A stretch of DNA of 64,000 nucleotides. It comes from Isoetes engelmannii (Eukaryota; Streptophyta; Lycopodiopsida; Isoetales; Isoetaceae). Below the pieces are notes generated by a model. The model made no database searches. It was not told the DNA's origin and saw only the letters and a list, made by a program, of their open reading frames with translations. The stretch lies in contig JAANSK020111127.1 of assembly GCA_011763485.2 (NCBI GenBank), forward strand, positions 1-64,000, written 5' to 3'. Both the position numbers and the translations under genes were made by a program. Of this stretch, positions 16,985 to 26,108 are shown piece after piece; position 1 is the stretch's first letter, and each line of letters opens with the position of its first letter.

Positions 16985-17769
16985 ATCACGGACTTGTTGC
17001 AGCGGCGGTAGCCGCCCTGGTGACAGGGACAGTTCACGCAGGGAACCTCGGCGTGGCCGGCCGGACGTATTCGATCGTGGAGCCGGATTTCAGGGCTGTC
17101 GTGGGGCAGCAGCTGGAACGCGCCATGACACCGGAGTTCCTCAAGAAGAAGAAGGAAGGAGCGCTCGACAACTTCATCAAGCGTCTACCGGACTTTGGCT
17201 TCACGGTTCGCACCAAGGCGGTCACCAAGGAAGTCGACGTTCGGCAGACCCTCGCCAGGGACATCTGGGCGCCGCAATTGGGTGCGGACGGGAAGATCAA
17301 GCACACCCTCGTCGCAAGGAAGGGGGACAAGCTCGATCCGTTCGCCAACGGGATCGTTCCCAATACCTCGTTCCTGATCATTGACGGTAACAACCCGCGC
17401 CAGGTCGAGCTGGCAAAGCAGGTAAGTGCCTGGAGCCCGCTGGTGTACATCGTCCTGGGTAAGGGAGACCCCCGAGAACTGGCAGCTCAGATCAACCGTC
17501 CGGTGGATTACGTCAGGCCCGAGATGGTGGAGCTGTTCCAGCTCAAGCACGTGCCCTCTTTCGTGTGGGCAGAAAAGCGCGGCAAGTCGGGTGTGCTGCA
17601 GGTATTCGAGATGGCTGAGCCGCTGGTGCTCGCCGATGTGCAATCCAAGTGGAAACCCTCGGTCACTGGTACCGCTGGGCTGAAGCAGTACCAGGAGAAT
17701 CAGGATGAAATCCGTGCGAAAGGCATTGGCAGCAATCTCGGTAGCAGTGGGAGCGCTCCTCGGAAGTAG
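16981..17769 (+). CDS. traW: TraW, F-type pilus assembly protein
   Basis: TraW is a periplasmic protein needed for F-pilus assembly, acting with TraU and TrbC. The 262-residue product has a signal peptide (HGLVAAAVAALVTGTVHA), then GRTYSIVEPDF, a TraW hallmark, and central FLIIDGNNPRQVELAKQV and YIVLGKGDPRELAAQINRPVDY. It is longer than F TraW (about 210). The GTG start overlaps the preceding stop, and its end overlaps traU by 65 bp, typical of the tight traW-traU-trbC block. Confidence 0.88.
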   Translation: MNHGLVAAAVAALVTGTVHAGNLGVAGRTYSIVEPDFRAVVGQQLERAMTPEFLKKKKEGALDNFIKRLPDFGFTVRTKAVTKEVDVRQTLARDIWAPQLGADGKIKHTLVARKGDKLDPFANGIVPNTSFLIIDGNNPRQVELAKQVSAWSPLVYIVLGKGDPRELAAQINRPVDYVRPEMVELFQLKHVPSFVWAEKRGKSGVLQVFEMAEPLVLADVQSKWKPSVTGTAGLKQYQENQDEIRAKGIGSNLGSSGSAPRK

Positions 17770-18736
17770 CTCCGGGGCGATGGCGGCATCGTGTACCGAT
17801 GCGGGCCTGCTGGCGCCGATCACCGAGATGAACGTCAACAACCTCTTCCCCATCACCGTGGCGGGGCAGACGGTGTTCACCGCGGGCGGTGCGCGAAACT
17901 GCGCAGCAATCAAGTCGTCTGGCGCCCTCTGCCTGTGTCCCGGACGGCTGCTCGGAATCCCAACCCCCGGGATCATGCTGACGATGCACATCCCAAGCTA
18001 CGTGGCAGAAGTTCAGGGTGAAGCGGGCTGCAGTCCGTTGCTGACCACCAAGATCACCAGCGCCTACGACCACCGATCGGCTGCTTCGGATAACCCCGGC
18101 GTGAGCAGCCAGGGTGACGACTACGGGTCTGTCCGCCAGGTGCATTGGGTGGAATTCCCGGTGTTCTCGCTGCTGGAGGTGATGAAGGACTCGATCTGCC
18201 TCAATTCGAGCAGCGTGCTCGACATCGCGTACATGACCGAGTTCGACTCCCTCTGGCAGAACGACATGTGGGCGGCGATCGTGGCTCCGGAAGGTGCGCT
18301 CTTCGCAAACTTCCCAGCTACTGCCTCGTGCGTCATCGACCAGGTGAGTTCGACGTTCGCCCGGTGCCCGATGGACCCCATGCCCTGGTGCGTCGGAAGT
18401 GGCTACTCGTATCCCTGGAGCGCCACCCAGTACAACAAGGTCGATCACACCGAAGGCGGTGTGAAGGTGCTGCAGAAATTCCTCCAGCGTCAGACCCGGT
18501 TCGGGTTGTTGCGCCGTACCGTCGGCGCAGATGCGGAGTGCGCACCCGTTCTTTCACCGGTCATGGCTCGATCGCAGTACCGAATCGACCTCATCCATCC
18601 CAACCCCTCAGGTAGCGGCAAGCCGATCGTTCTCGGCACCGACGGCCACTTCTGGGGAACCCTTGGCGCCGTCCCGTTCGACGAAGGGACCGTCTTCCTC
18701 ATCTGGCAGGGAATGCAATGCTGTCTGCACATCTGA
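17705..18736 (+). CDS. traU: TraU, F-type transfer protein
   Basis: TraU is a periplasmic cysteine-rich protein required for conjugative DNA transfer. The 343-residue length agrees with F TraU (about 330). Signal peptide ends at GAMAA. Family features include ASCTDAGLLAPITEMNVNNLFPITVAG-like opening, CLCPGR, VHWVEFPVFSLLEVM, DIAYMTEFDSLWQNDMWA and the C-terminal FLIWQGMQCCLHI. Many paired cysteines suggest disulfides. Coupled to traW and trbC by overlaps. Confidence 0.93.
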   Translation: MKSVRKALAAISVAVGALLGSSSGAMAASCTDAGLLAPITEMNVNNLFPITVAGQTVFTAGGARNCAAIKSSGALCLCPGRLLGIPTPGIMLTMHIPSYVAEVQGEAGCSPLLTTKITSAYDHRSAASDNPGVSSQGDDYGSVRQVHWVEFPVFSLLEVMKDSICLNSSSVLDIAYMTEFDSLWQNDMWAAIVAPEGALFANFPATASCVIDQVSSTFARCPMDPMPWCVGSGYSYPWSATQYNKVDHTEGGVKVLQKFLQRQTRFGLLRRTVGADAECAPVLSPVMARSQYRIDLIHPNPSGSGKPIVLGTDGHFWGTLGAVPFDEGTVFLIWQGMQCCLHI

Positions 18737-19746
18737 GCCGTACCGCGCTGGCAACGGCAATCTTCAGCCTGATGGCGACTGGCGCGATCGCCCAGCCGTC
18801 CCCCGAGATGATGAAGGCGGTCAGCGAAGCCGCCGCCAAGATCCAGGCACAGAATGACCTGAAACAACACCCTCTGGCGTCGAGCCAGACTCCGGCGTTG
18901 AAGCCTTCGGCGAAGACGCCCCCTCCGAAGGGGCAGGATGCCCCGAGTCCATCACAACTTCTGGAAATGAAGGAGCGGACCTTCTGGGGAGACCCGGCCA
19001 AGGCCGAGCTCCGTAACGAGGTGTTCGACTACCTCGGCATCAAGCCGACCGAAGGCGCGATGTACGTGTTCGTCAGCTCGTCGATGCCGAAAGCGTTGAT
19101 CCAGTCCTACGTGGCCGAGGCTCTGTGGGCCGGCGCAGTCCTGGTGGTGCGCGGCATTCCTGACGGGATGACGCTCGACCAGTGGATTCGCCAGAACGCG
19201 ACTCCCCTCGTTGGCCAGAAGGGCGTGACGGCTGGGATCACCATCGATCCGATGCTGTTCGACCTTTACAACGTGACCACGGTGCCGACGGTGGTCTGGG
19301 ACGAAACCGATCGAATGATTGGCATCGACTGCGATACCGCCAAGGTTCGGAAACCGGGTGAAGGCGGCAAGCCCTTCGATGTGAAGTCCTGCAAGGCCTA
19401 CCCGGTCAACTCGTATTACGCGATTTCGGGAGCCGTCACGCTTGACTACGCGCTGGGCCAGTTCGACGAAGCAGGAGCAAAGGGTGCCGAAAAGCGCCTC
19501 ACCGTCCTGCGGAAGTTCGTCGGAGAGGGCGGAAAGGAACAGCAAGAATTCAAGGGCGACTGGGACTCTTACGAAACCGCAGAAATGCGCGCTGCGATCA
19601 ACAGCGCCAACTCCCGCGGGGAAAAGTATGAAAGCCTCATGCAGTCATTCACTCGTCCGTACTTTGAATCGGACCTTCGCCGTATTGAGTCTGGCGGCTT
19701 TGCCCCTGGGCTCGAGTCTCGCTCAAACGGGGCAAGCAACCGCTGA
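18718..19746 (+). CDS. trbC: TrbC, F-type pilin assembly protein
   Basis: The 342-residue product has a signal peptide (ending GAIAQ) and a C-terminal TrbC_Ftype domain with thioredoxin-like pattern: MYVFVSSSMPKALIQSYVAEA, AVLVVRGIPDGMTLDQWI, ITIDPMLFDLYNVTTVPTVVWDE. The family works with TraW in pilus assembly. The gene overlaps traU at its start and traN at its end. Confidence 0.88.
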   Translation: MLSAHLSRTALATAIFSLMATGAIAQPSPEMMKAVSEAAAKIQAQNDLKQHPLASSQTPALKPSAKTPPPKGQDAPSPSQLLEMKERTFWGDPAKAELRNEVFDYLGIKPTEGAMYVFVSSSMPKALIQSYVAEALWAGAVLVVRGIPDGMTLDQWIRQNATPLVGQKGVTAGITIDPMLFDLYNVTTVPTVVWDETDRMIGIDCDTAKVRKPGEGGKPFDVKSCKAYPVNSYYAISGAVTLDYALGQFDEAGAKGAEKRLTVLRKFVGEGGKEQQEFKGDWDSYETAEMRAAINSANSRGEKYESLMQSFTRPYFESDLRRIESGGFAPGLESRSNGASNR

Positions 19747-22700
19747 CGACATCAAGTCGCAGCGGGGCGTTCTCCTCGATCGCTACCGGACCAACAATGT
19801 CACGGTCGAGGATGCTGCAACCCTGACCGGGACAACCGCAAACGTGTCCGGCGGCCGCTCGGCAAAGTCGGGCGCCCTGTCTGGGAACAGCTCCCGGATC
19901 GTGCCAGTGACCTGCAAGCGCGGTCCGAAGAACTTCACGGCTCACGACGGGACGTTCTTCTCGACCTTGCAGTGCTCGAGGGCGACGTCGATGCAGATCC
20001 GGGTATGCACCCCGGACAAGGCGTCGACGGACCCCTCGTGCCCGATCCTCACCTATCCCGGTGGACCGATCACGGTGAGCTATAGCAGCACGAGCGTGAC
20101 TGCGAGCATTGCGGTCTGCGCTAACCCCGCGGTGGATGGCTGTGAGTTTCGAGTCAGCATCAACGGTGCCAGCGCTACTTCCTGGAACCGGAACACGATC
20201 GAAACGGACGGGGCGGCAGCTGCTGGACGGCCTGAAGCTCGGGGCGCCAGGTCCAATGCGGCCGCGGCCAACAACGCGAATGCCTTGAGCTACTACAGCT
20301 CGGTGAACAGGCCGGCGCAGTACTCGCGCATGGGGGCCATCGAGGGCGGCGCTGCAACGGGTCGGCTGGTGAACGGTAATGGGACGGACCTTGGGGCGCT
20401 GAACCAGGGTGGCGGGTGCAACAAGGTCTGCCAGGACCCGATCGGCGACTCGACGACGACGAAACAGTGCATCCAGTCGCTGGACACATTCAATTCTGGG
20501 TGCCAGACCCAGTACCCGAGGGTTCAGTACAACTACAGCATCGGCCGCGCCGAAGAAACGTGCTCGGCGATCCACCCTGCCGCTTGCACGCCGACGGCGC
20601 CCCCGCCGGCTGGATACGGTCCCTGGCAGAAGTACCGTGAAGATCCCATCGCGAGCGCGCGGGCGACGGGAGACACCTACACGATCTACTTCGCGTCGTT
20701 CGAGAATTTTAGCGCTGGCCCGCCGGCCAGCAAGCCGTTCACCTCAACCAACCGGCTGGGGCCGCCGATCACGGACGAGAGTCGCTGCACACGGACGGGC
20801 GGCAGCTGCATTCAGTTCGACCCGAACTTCCCGAGCCAGTGCCGGATGTACCAGTCACGGTCCTACTGCCCCTACGACCGGGCCACGACCTGTCAGGAGG
20901 CTGCGTTCATCGCCGGGCGGCCGACGCCGCCGGCTGGAACTGCCGGGGCAACGCAATTCAACCATCCGGGTCCGGAGGCCTATACCCTGCCGGACGGAAA
21001 GAAGTGTTCCTACGGGGACACGTCGATCGATCCTGAAGCCATCGAAGATGGCGCACCCACGTGCGCGCTCACCCAGGATGGCGTCTGCGTGACAGTTGCT
21101 GGGCAGGTCGAGTGCGAGAGCACGCAACAGACCACTCCCCCACCCTGCACCGGCCCCAAGTACGCCGGATGCACCGCCGATCCGGGTACCTGCACGAAAC
21201 GGAGCCCTGCCGGCACCTGCATCGAGTGGACGACCAACTACACCTGCCCGACGACCAATCCGCAGTGCCAGCGCTACAAGACGGTCTGCAGCGCAAACGG
21301 GGTCGTGTACTCGGAAGAGGAAGATTCGTCGACGAGCGGGTGGGCCAACGCCATCACCACCTTGGCAGCGGTCGACCAGATGACGTCGGAAGCAAAAGAC
21401 GCGTGCGCCAAGGACGGCACGTGCGACATGACCAATATCAAGGTGTTCACCGGAAAGCCCGAGGGCTGCGTCAAGCAGCTTGGTTCGAGCTTCGCTGGAG
21501 CTCTCTGCGATTTTTCTCCTCCTGACTATACGGTGGCGGTCGGCGTGGTCAGCCCATGTCTGTTCGGCGCCATCCGCACCAACTGCTGCGACGAGGACCT
21601 GAACGAAGAGCAGAACTCTCTCATCGGCGGCAACTGCAGCTCCGGGGACGTCTCGCTGGCGGCAGCACGCCGGCAGGAACGCGCGTACCGGGTTGACGAA
21701 CGCTGCACCAACCGGATCGACTTCGGATTCACGTCGGTCTGCACCGAGCGCACCCAGTTCTGGTGCTGGTGGCCGTCGGTCCTGGCCAAGGAAGTGAACG
21801 TCCAAGGCCGGGAGCAGCTCAAGGCGATCTACGCGACAACGAGCACAACGGTCGAATCGTCGAGCTCCATGAACTGGAACGTCTTCGCCGGGAACGACAC
21901 GGGCAACTGGACGCCGGTGACCATGGCGGGCACCGCCCAGCTCATGGCCTGGCAGTGGCCGCAGTATTGCAACGCCCCAAAGGACACCCGGCAGAGCAAC
22001 TCGAACTGCGGAAGCACCCGGGAAACCTACCTGATGGTCTGCCAGGCGAGGGATTGCGCGACCGTGGTTCCCACGCACCCGACGAAAAGCACCGTCGATG
22101 CTCCGAACTGGTATGCGATCGACGTCCCACGCTTCGGTGAGGGGTCGGCCAGCTACCCGATCGGCAAGTACGGCTTTGCCCAAGGCTCCTGTAATGGCAC
22201 GTCCTGTAGCTTCACTGTCAGCGCGCAGCGGGATGCCCGATCGCGCAATTCGGTGGGTCTCATGGAGCTCGAGTGGCCGTGGACAGACCCAGAAACCGGC
22301 GTCGGCGAGCGAGCGATGAACTCGAAGTACGGGATCATCGCGTACCCGAACGCTCCGGGAACCCCCAGGTCCAGCACCGCCAGGATCGGACTAAGCACAG
22401 CGCCGAACCTGAGCAACCCGGATGCGACGACCTACACCTACTACAACCTGCCCACGGACGGCAGCTCACGCACGATCACGGTCGGAGGCAAGACGATCAA
22501 GGTCACGGGCGAGTGCGACTGGAACACGAACCTGTGCAACCACCGGTTCTACGTGCCGCTGGCTGTCGTGCAGAAGCGCTGGAACATCAACGGCACGACC
22601 GACACTGTGCGCCGGACGAGCGAGCTCGACTGCAGCGGCTTCACGGTCGAGGAGTTCGCGCTGATCGACGTCGGCAAGATGAACCTGGACCCGGTGATCA

Positions 22701-23782
22701 ATTCGATGACCAACGGGAACAAGGGCGCACCGCTGACCGCGGCGCAGACGACGATCGGCAACTACTCGTCGACAGCCTCCGCAACTTTCGTCAAGAAGGA
22801 GAGCGAGTACACCACCGGCAAGACCCAATCGAGGAACACCGCGGGCTACGCCTCGCAGGTGATCACGTTGACGCCGGCGGCTGGTCGGCCGCCGTGGACC
22901 ACGAGCCTGAGCTACCCGGTGCTGTACCCGGCAGCGTCGGTTGGTGACTACGGCGCTGACCCCTACACCCAGAAGGGAACGAAAGTGAACCGAGTCGTGA
23001 TCGACTGGGGTGACGGCTCGTCGACAACCAGCAGCCCGAGCACCTCATCGGGACGGCAAACGGTGCCGCACACCTACGCCGCCGGTCCGAACCTGTACGA
23101 GAAGGACTACGAGATCACCGCCACCTTCTACCTGGACGCATCGACAGACGGAGCTGCGGTGCCAACGCCAATTCCGGCCTTCGGTTCCACTCAGTCGTGC
23201 GGTCCAGGCTGCATGCGGGTCATCTTGGGCGCGGCCGGCAACGACTTCTACAACGGCGGCAACTGCGAGTTCCGGACTGAATCAACCAGCATCACGGTCG
23301 CGCGTCCGGAGCTGATCCAGTCGGCAACCCTTGTCCAGGTCAGCTATGACGACTGGATGCGCAACAAGGTGAACGGAAACATCGTCTGGAACGCCCACAC
23401 GAATTGGCCGGAGAGCACCCCGGTCATCTGCGGCGAAAACAAGAACCGTGGTGTGCGTTACCCGAACGTCGACGTGACCAGCTACTTCCGCAACGCGACC
23501 CCAGGAAGCAGCGTGGTCCTGCGCCACGACATCTCGTTCTCGGATGGCGGTGACGGGTACTCGATCTGGGAGCTCCGCACGACGGAACCATGCCGATTCG
23601 AGACTGACGGCTGCGCCGGTGGCGTGGTAGGCGGCACGGGCCTGCAGCGCGTGGTGAAAGCTCGGGCGGCCAGCCGGTACGACGAAGCGGATCTTTCACG
23701 GCGATCGGGCGGTGCAGAGGACAGCGTGACCGAACACGATGTTCGTCCGCCGACCGGGGCGCCGGTTCCAGGAGCGAAGTAG
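19628..23782 (+). CDS. traN: TraN, large mating-pair stabilisation protein
   Basis: TraN is an outer-membrane, cysteine-rich adhesin that fixes the donor to the recipient. ATG 19628 gives a signal peptide (ending SSLAQ) inside the end of trbC. The 1384-residue product is more than twice F TraN (602), like the large forms in other plasmids. It has dozens of cysteines, an RCTNRIDFGFTSVCTERTQFWCWWPSVLAKEVNVQGREQL-region core (about residues 690-740; conserved CFDSVLSKII-like segment of TraN) and PKD-like beta-rich repeats near 1100-1200 (KVNRVVIDWGDGSS). The extended distal part may set recipient specificity. Confidence 0.88.
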   Translation: MKASCSHSLVRTLNRTFAVLSLAALPLGSSLAQTGQATADDIKSQRGVLLDRYRTNNVTVEDAATLTGTTANVSGGRSAKSGALSGNSSRIVPVTCKRGPKNFTAHDGTFFSTLQCSRATSMQIRVCTPDKASTDPSCPILTYPGGPITVSYSSTSVTASIAVCANPAVDGCEFRVSINGASATSWNRNTIETDGAAAAGRPEARGARSNAAAANNANALSYYSSVNRPAQYSRMGAIEGGAATGRLVNGNGTDLGALNQGGGCNKVCQDPIGDSTTTKQCIQSLDTFNSGCQTQYPRVQYNYSIGRAEETCSAIHPAACTPTAPPPAGYGPWQKYREDPIASARATGDTYTIYFASFENFSAGPPASKPFTSTNRLGPPITDESRCTRTGGSCIQFDPNFPSQCRMYQSRSYCPYDRATTCQEAAFIAGRPTPPAGTAGATQFNHPGPEAYTLPDGKKCSYGDTSIDPEAIEDGAPTCALTQDGVCVTVAGQVECESTQQTTPPPCTGPKYAGCTADPGTCTKRSPAGTCIEWTTNYTCPTTNPQCQRYKTVCSANGVVYSEEEDSSTSGWANAITTLAAVDQMTSEAKDACAKDGTCDMTNIKVFTGKPEGCVKQLGSSFAGALCDFSPPDYTVAVGVVSPCLFGAIRTNCCDEDLNEEQNSLIGGNCSSGDVSLAAARRQERAYRVDERCTNRIDFGFTSVCTERTQFWCWWPSVLAKEVNVQGREQLKAIYATTSTTVESSSSMNWNVFAGNDTGNWTPVTMAGTAQLMAWQWPQYCNAPKDTRQSNSNCGSTRETYLMVCQARDCATVVPTHPTKSTVDAPNWYAIDVPRFGEGSASYPIGKYGFAQGSCNGTSCSFTVSAQRDARSRNSVGLMELEWPWTDPETGVGERAMNSKYGIIAYPNAPGTPRSSTARIGLSTAPNLSNPDATTYTYYNLPTDGSSRTITVGGKTIKVTGECDWNTNLCNHRFYVPLAVVQKRWNINGTTDTVRRTSELDCSGFTVEEFALIDVGKMNLDPVINSMTNGNKGAPLTAAQTTIGNYSSTASATFVKKESEYTTGKTQSRNTAGYASQVITLTPAAGRPPWTTSLSYPVLYPAASVGDYGADPYTQKGTKVNRVVIDWGDGSSTTSSPSTSSGRQTVPHTYAAGPNLYEKDYEITATFYLDASTDGAAVPTPIPAFGSTQSCGPGCMRVILGAAGNDFYNGGNCEFRTESTSITVARPELIQSATLVQVSYDDWMRNKVNGNIVWNAHTNWPESTPVICGENKNRGVRYPNVDVTSYFRNATPGSSVVLRHDISFSDGGDGYSIWELRTTEPCRFETDGCAGGVVGGTGLQRVVKARAASRYDEADLSRRSGGAEDSVTEHDVRPPTGAPVPGAK

Positions 23783-23818
23783 CCGGATACCGTCTGTCAG
23801 CACTACGAGGAATTTCAG

Positions 23819-25519
23819 ATGCTGGCAGGTCGATACGACGCACTCGCGATGATGGGCATGGCCTCCGGACTGGGGGCCGCCTTCCCGTGGGTTGCCCAGA
23901 GCCCCGAGCTGGCGTTGGGCGCGATGCTGGCCACCGCCGGCGGAGCGTCCTGGCTGACCTTCAAGTCGCTGGTGGAGAAGACCGACCCGACGGACACGAA
24001 GTCGAGGGAAGGATTCATCATCAAGTCGGATGTCCCCTTCGATCCGTGCATGGGATCTGGGGGACTCCGGCTCGGTTACACCAAGGACCTGAACCTGCCG
24101 GTCGATCTGTCGAATGACCTGGCAAGCAGACATCTGTGCATCGTCGGCCAGTCCGGTGTCGGCAAGACCGTGCTCGGCGAGTACCTGCTCGAGCAGCAGA
24201 CGGTCCGAGGCGGCGGCTGGCTGTTCGTCGACGCAAAGCTCGACTTCGATACACGCAACCGCTTGGCCTACCTGGCCGCGCAGGCCGGTCGCGCCGACGA
24301 CTTCTACGTCCTCAACCCCGGCGAGCCGGACAACTCGAACACCTACAACCCGATCCTCGAAGGATCGGGTGAGGAAGTCGCTTCACGATTGCTGAACCTC
24401 ATCCCCAGCACCGAAAGCAATCCCGGCGCCGACCACTACAAGCAGACTGCCAACCAGGCGCTGATGTGTGTGGTCAACGTGATGAAGCAATCGAAGCGCC
24501 GGTACCACTTCGAAGACCTGACGGTGTTGCTGCAGTCGCCGCGGGCGATGGAAGACCTCGCCCGGCTTGCCGATCCGAACAGCGGCGAGGCCCGAGCTTT
24601 CGCAGTATTCATCGATCAGTACCGCGTGCCTTCGAAGGAAGGCGGCAGCGCGATCGACATGAAGAAGGTGAAGGATGCCTTCGGAGGCATCGCCGGCCGA
24701 ATGGCGCTCTTCTCTCAGGGCAACTTCGGACGGATCTTCAACACCCTCGTGCCCGAGATCGATCTCTACGAGATCATCCGGGAGAACAAGATGCTCTACG
24801 TGATGTTGCCGACGATGGCGTCGGACAACGCCGCGTTGAACCTCGGCAAGATGATCGTCAGCGACCTTCGCACCGCCGTCGCGAAGGTCCAGGGCCTGCC
24901 GGCGCACAAGCGTCCGAACCCGCCCTTCATCGCGTTCCTCGACGAAATGGGCTCCTACGTGATGCCCGGTGTAGCTCGATTGTTCGAGCAGGCACGATCC
25001 GCCCAGATCTGCCTGATCCCGGCCTTCCAGAGCTTCGCGAACTTGTCGATCGTATCGCCGGACTTCGCGGACCTCATCATCCAGAACACCTGGAGCAAGG
25101 CGCTTTTCAAATTCGGATCGACGCAGGCGGAGGAAGCGGCCGAATTGCTTGGGCAGACCTACGAGTTCATGGCGTCCCTGGGCGAAGGCCGATCAGAGGG
25201 ATCGAGTGCCCAGATTCTTCGAACCTCACCGACAGCCATGAGCACCGACGGCACCTCGATGCAGGCGAGCTACCGGCAGAGCGAGGCTTTCCGCGTGAAG
25301 CCCGATCACCTTCGGGCTCTGGGAAAGGGTGAATGCTTCATCCAGATCGGCGCGCGGATGTACCACATCAACACACCGATGATTCAGATGCCGAAGAGCG
25401 ATCGCATCCCGCAGTTCCGTGCTGTTCACCGTCACATGAAGATGGCGAAGGACGAGGTGGGATGCGGTTTCTCAGAGAACTACAAGAACTACATCAGCCG
25501 CGGCGGCGGCGGAGATTGA
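23819..25519 (+). CDS. traD: TraD/VirD4-class coupling ATPase
   Basis: Type IV coupling proteins link the relaxosome to the secretion channel and pump DNA. The 566-residue product has a short hydrophobic N-terminus (two helices within the first 60 residues), Walker A IVGQSGVGKTVLGEY (about residue 112) and Walker B PFIAFLDEMGSY (about 365), then the RecA-fold arginine/glutamine region IPAFQSFANL and the family WSKALFKFGS. It is shorter than F TraD and lacks its long C-terminal tail. A CGGATACCGT box lies 26 nt upstream of the start. Confidence 0.9.
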   Translation: MLAGRYDALAMMGMASGLGAAFPWVAQSPELALGAMLATAGGASWLTFKSLVEKTDPTDTKSREGFIIKSDVPFDPCMGSGGLRLGYTKDLNLPVDLSNDLASRHLCIVGQSGVGKTVLGEYLLEQQTVRGGGWLFVDAKLDFDTRNRLAYLAAQAGRADDFYVLNPGEPDNSNTYNPILEGSGEEVASRLLNLIPSTESNPGADHYKQTANQALMCVVNVMKQSKRRYHFEDLTVLLQSPRAMEDLARLADPNSGEARAFAVFIDQYRVPSKEGGSAIDMKKVKDAFGGIAGRMALFSQGNFGRIFNTLVPEIDLYEIIRENKMLYVMLPTMASDNAALNLGKMIVSDLRTAVAKVQGLPAHKRPNPPFIAFLDEMGSYVMPGVARLFEQARSAQICLIPAFQSFANLSIVSPDFADLIIQNTWSKALFKFGSTQAEEAAELLGQTYEFMASLGEGRSEGSSAQILRTSPTAMSTDGTSMQASYRQSEAFRVKPDHLRALGKGECFIQIGARMYHINTPMIQMPKSDRIPQFRAVHRHMKMAKDEVGCGFSENYKNYISRGGGGD

Positions 25520-25522
25520 CCC

Positions 25523-25789
25523 ATGCTGATGAGTTGGCTGTTCTGGGGCGTCGGTCTTCTGGTGGTGATCGCCCTGCTTTCGCGAGTCCCAGGCATCGAC
25601 CTGGCGATGAAGCCGTTGGGCCTGCTGCTGACGGACCTGATCAAGTGGGTCGGGGCCACGTTCGGCGGTTACGTGGTCTTCCTGATCAAGTCGTTCTTCG
25701 GGGCGCACCTGACCCTGCTGAACCATCTGGTCCACAAGGAAGAACACTTCAACGTCGAGCTGCGAGTGAAGAAAGAAGCAGAGGGATAG
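25523..25789 (+). CDS. Small membrane protein next to coupling ATPase
   Basis: Encodes 88 residues, starting 4 bp after the coupling protein's stop. Two hydrophobic helices (MLMSWLFWGVGLLVVIALL and GGYVVFLIKSFFG) precede a charged C-terminus. Probably an accessory of the transfer channel by position; no family recognised. Confidence 0.65.
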   Translation: MLMSWLFWGVGLLVVIALLSRVPGIDLAMKPLGLLLTDLIKWVGATFGGYVVFLIKSFFGAHLTLLNHLVHKEEHFNVELRVKKEAEG

Positions 25790-26108
25790 GAGAAAGACAA
25801 AGGCGCTTTGTCGGTGAATCCAACAGCGACCAAATTTGAATCCATCAGAGGCCAAACTTAAATCCAACAGCGGCCAAACTCTGAACGCTTTGGCACTGGC
25901 CGACGACGTGGGCGATCCGCGCGGTTGACTATCTCACCGCCGATTTTCTCTTCGGCGGGCGCCTAATGAAGATAATATTGTTCTGGATCAAAGGATTACA
26001 TTGATAATCGGCCGGCCGCCGATGAAATTGTCCCGATCCTTGGATTCCGCCTCCTTCCCAGCGCTCAATTCGCGCTCGGTATGGGGCGCGACCCGCAATC
26101 GATGTGTC
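25790..26108. repeat. Left junction of accessory insertion: three 22-bp direct repeats
   Basis: Exact 22-bp periodic units of the form GAATCCAACAGCGRCCAAAYT lie at 25816-25837, 25838-25859 and 25860-25881. Multiple short terminal repeats are typical of IS21-family ends, so this may be the relic end of a second IS21-like element different from the complete one at 28075. The remaining 225 bp (AT-richer, around 25960-26010) holds no gene I can support. Confidence 0.5.

Noticed and set aside
25816-25881. Short CRISPR-like repeat
   Set aside because: Three contiguous 22-bp units without spacers fit an IS21-type end.
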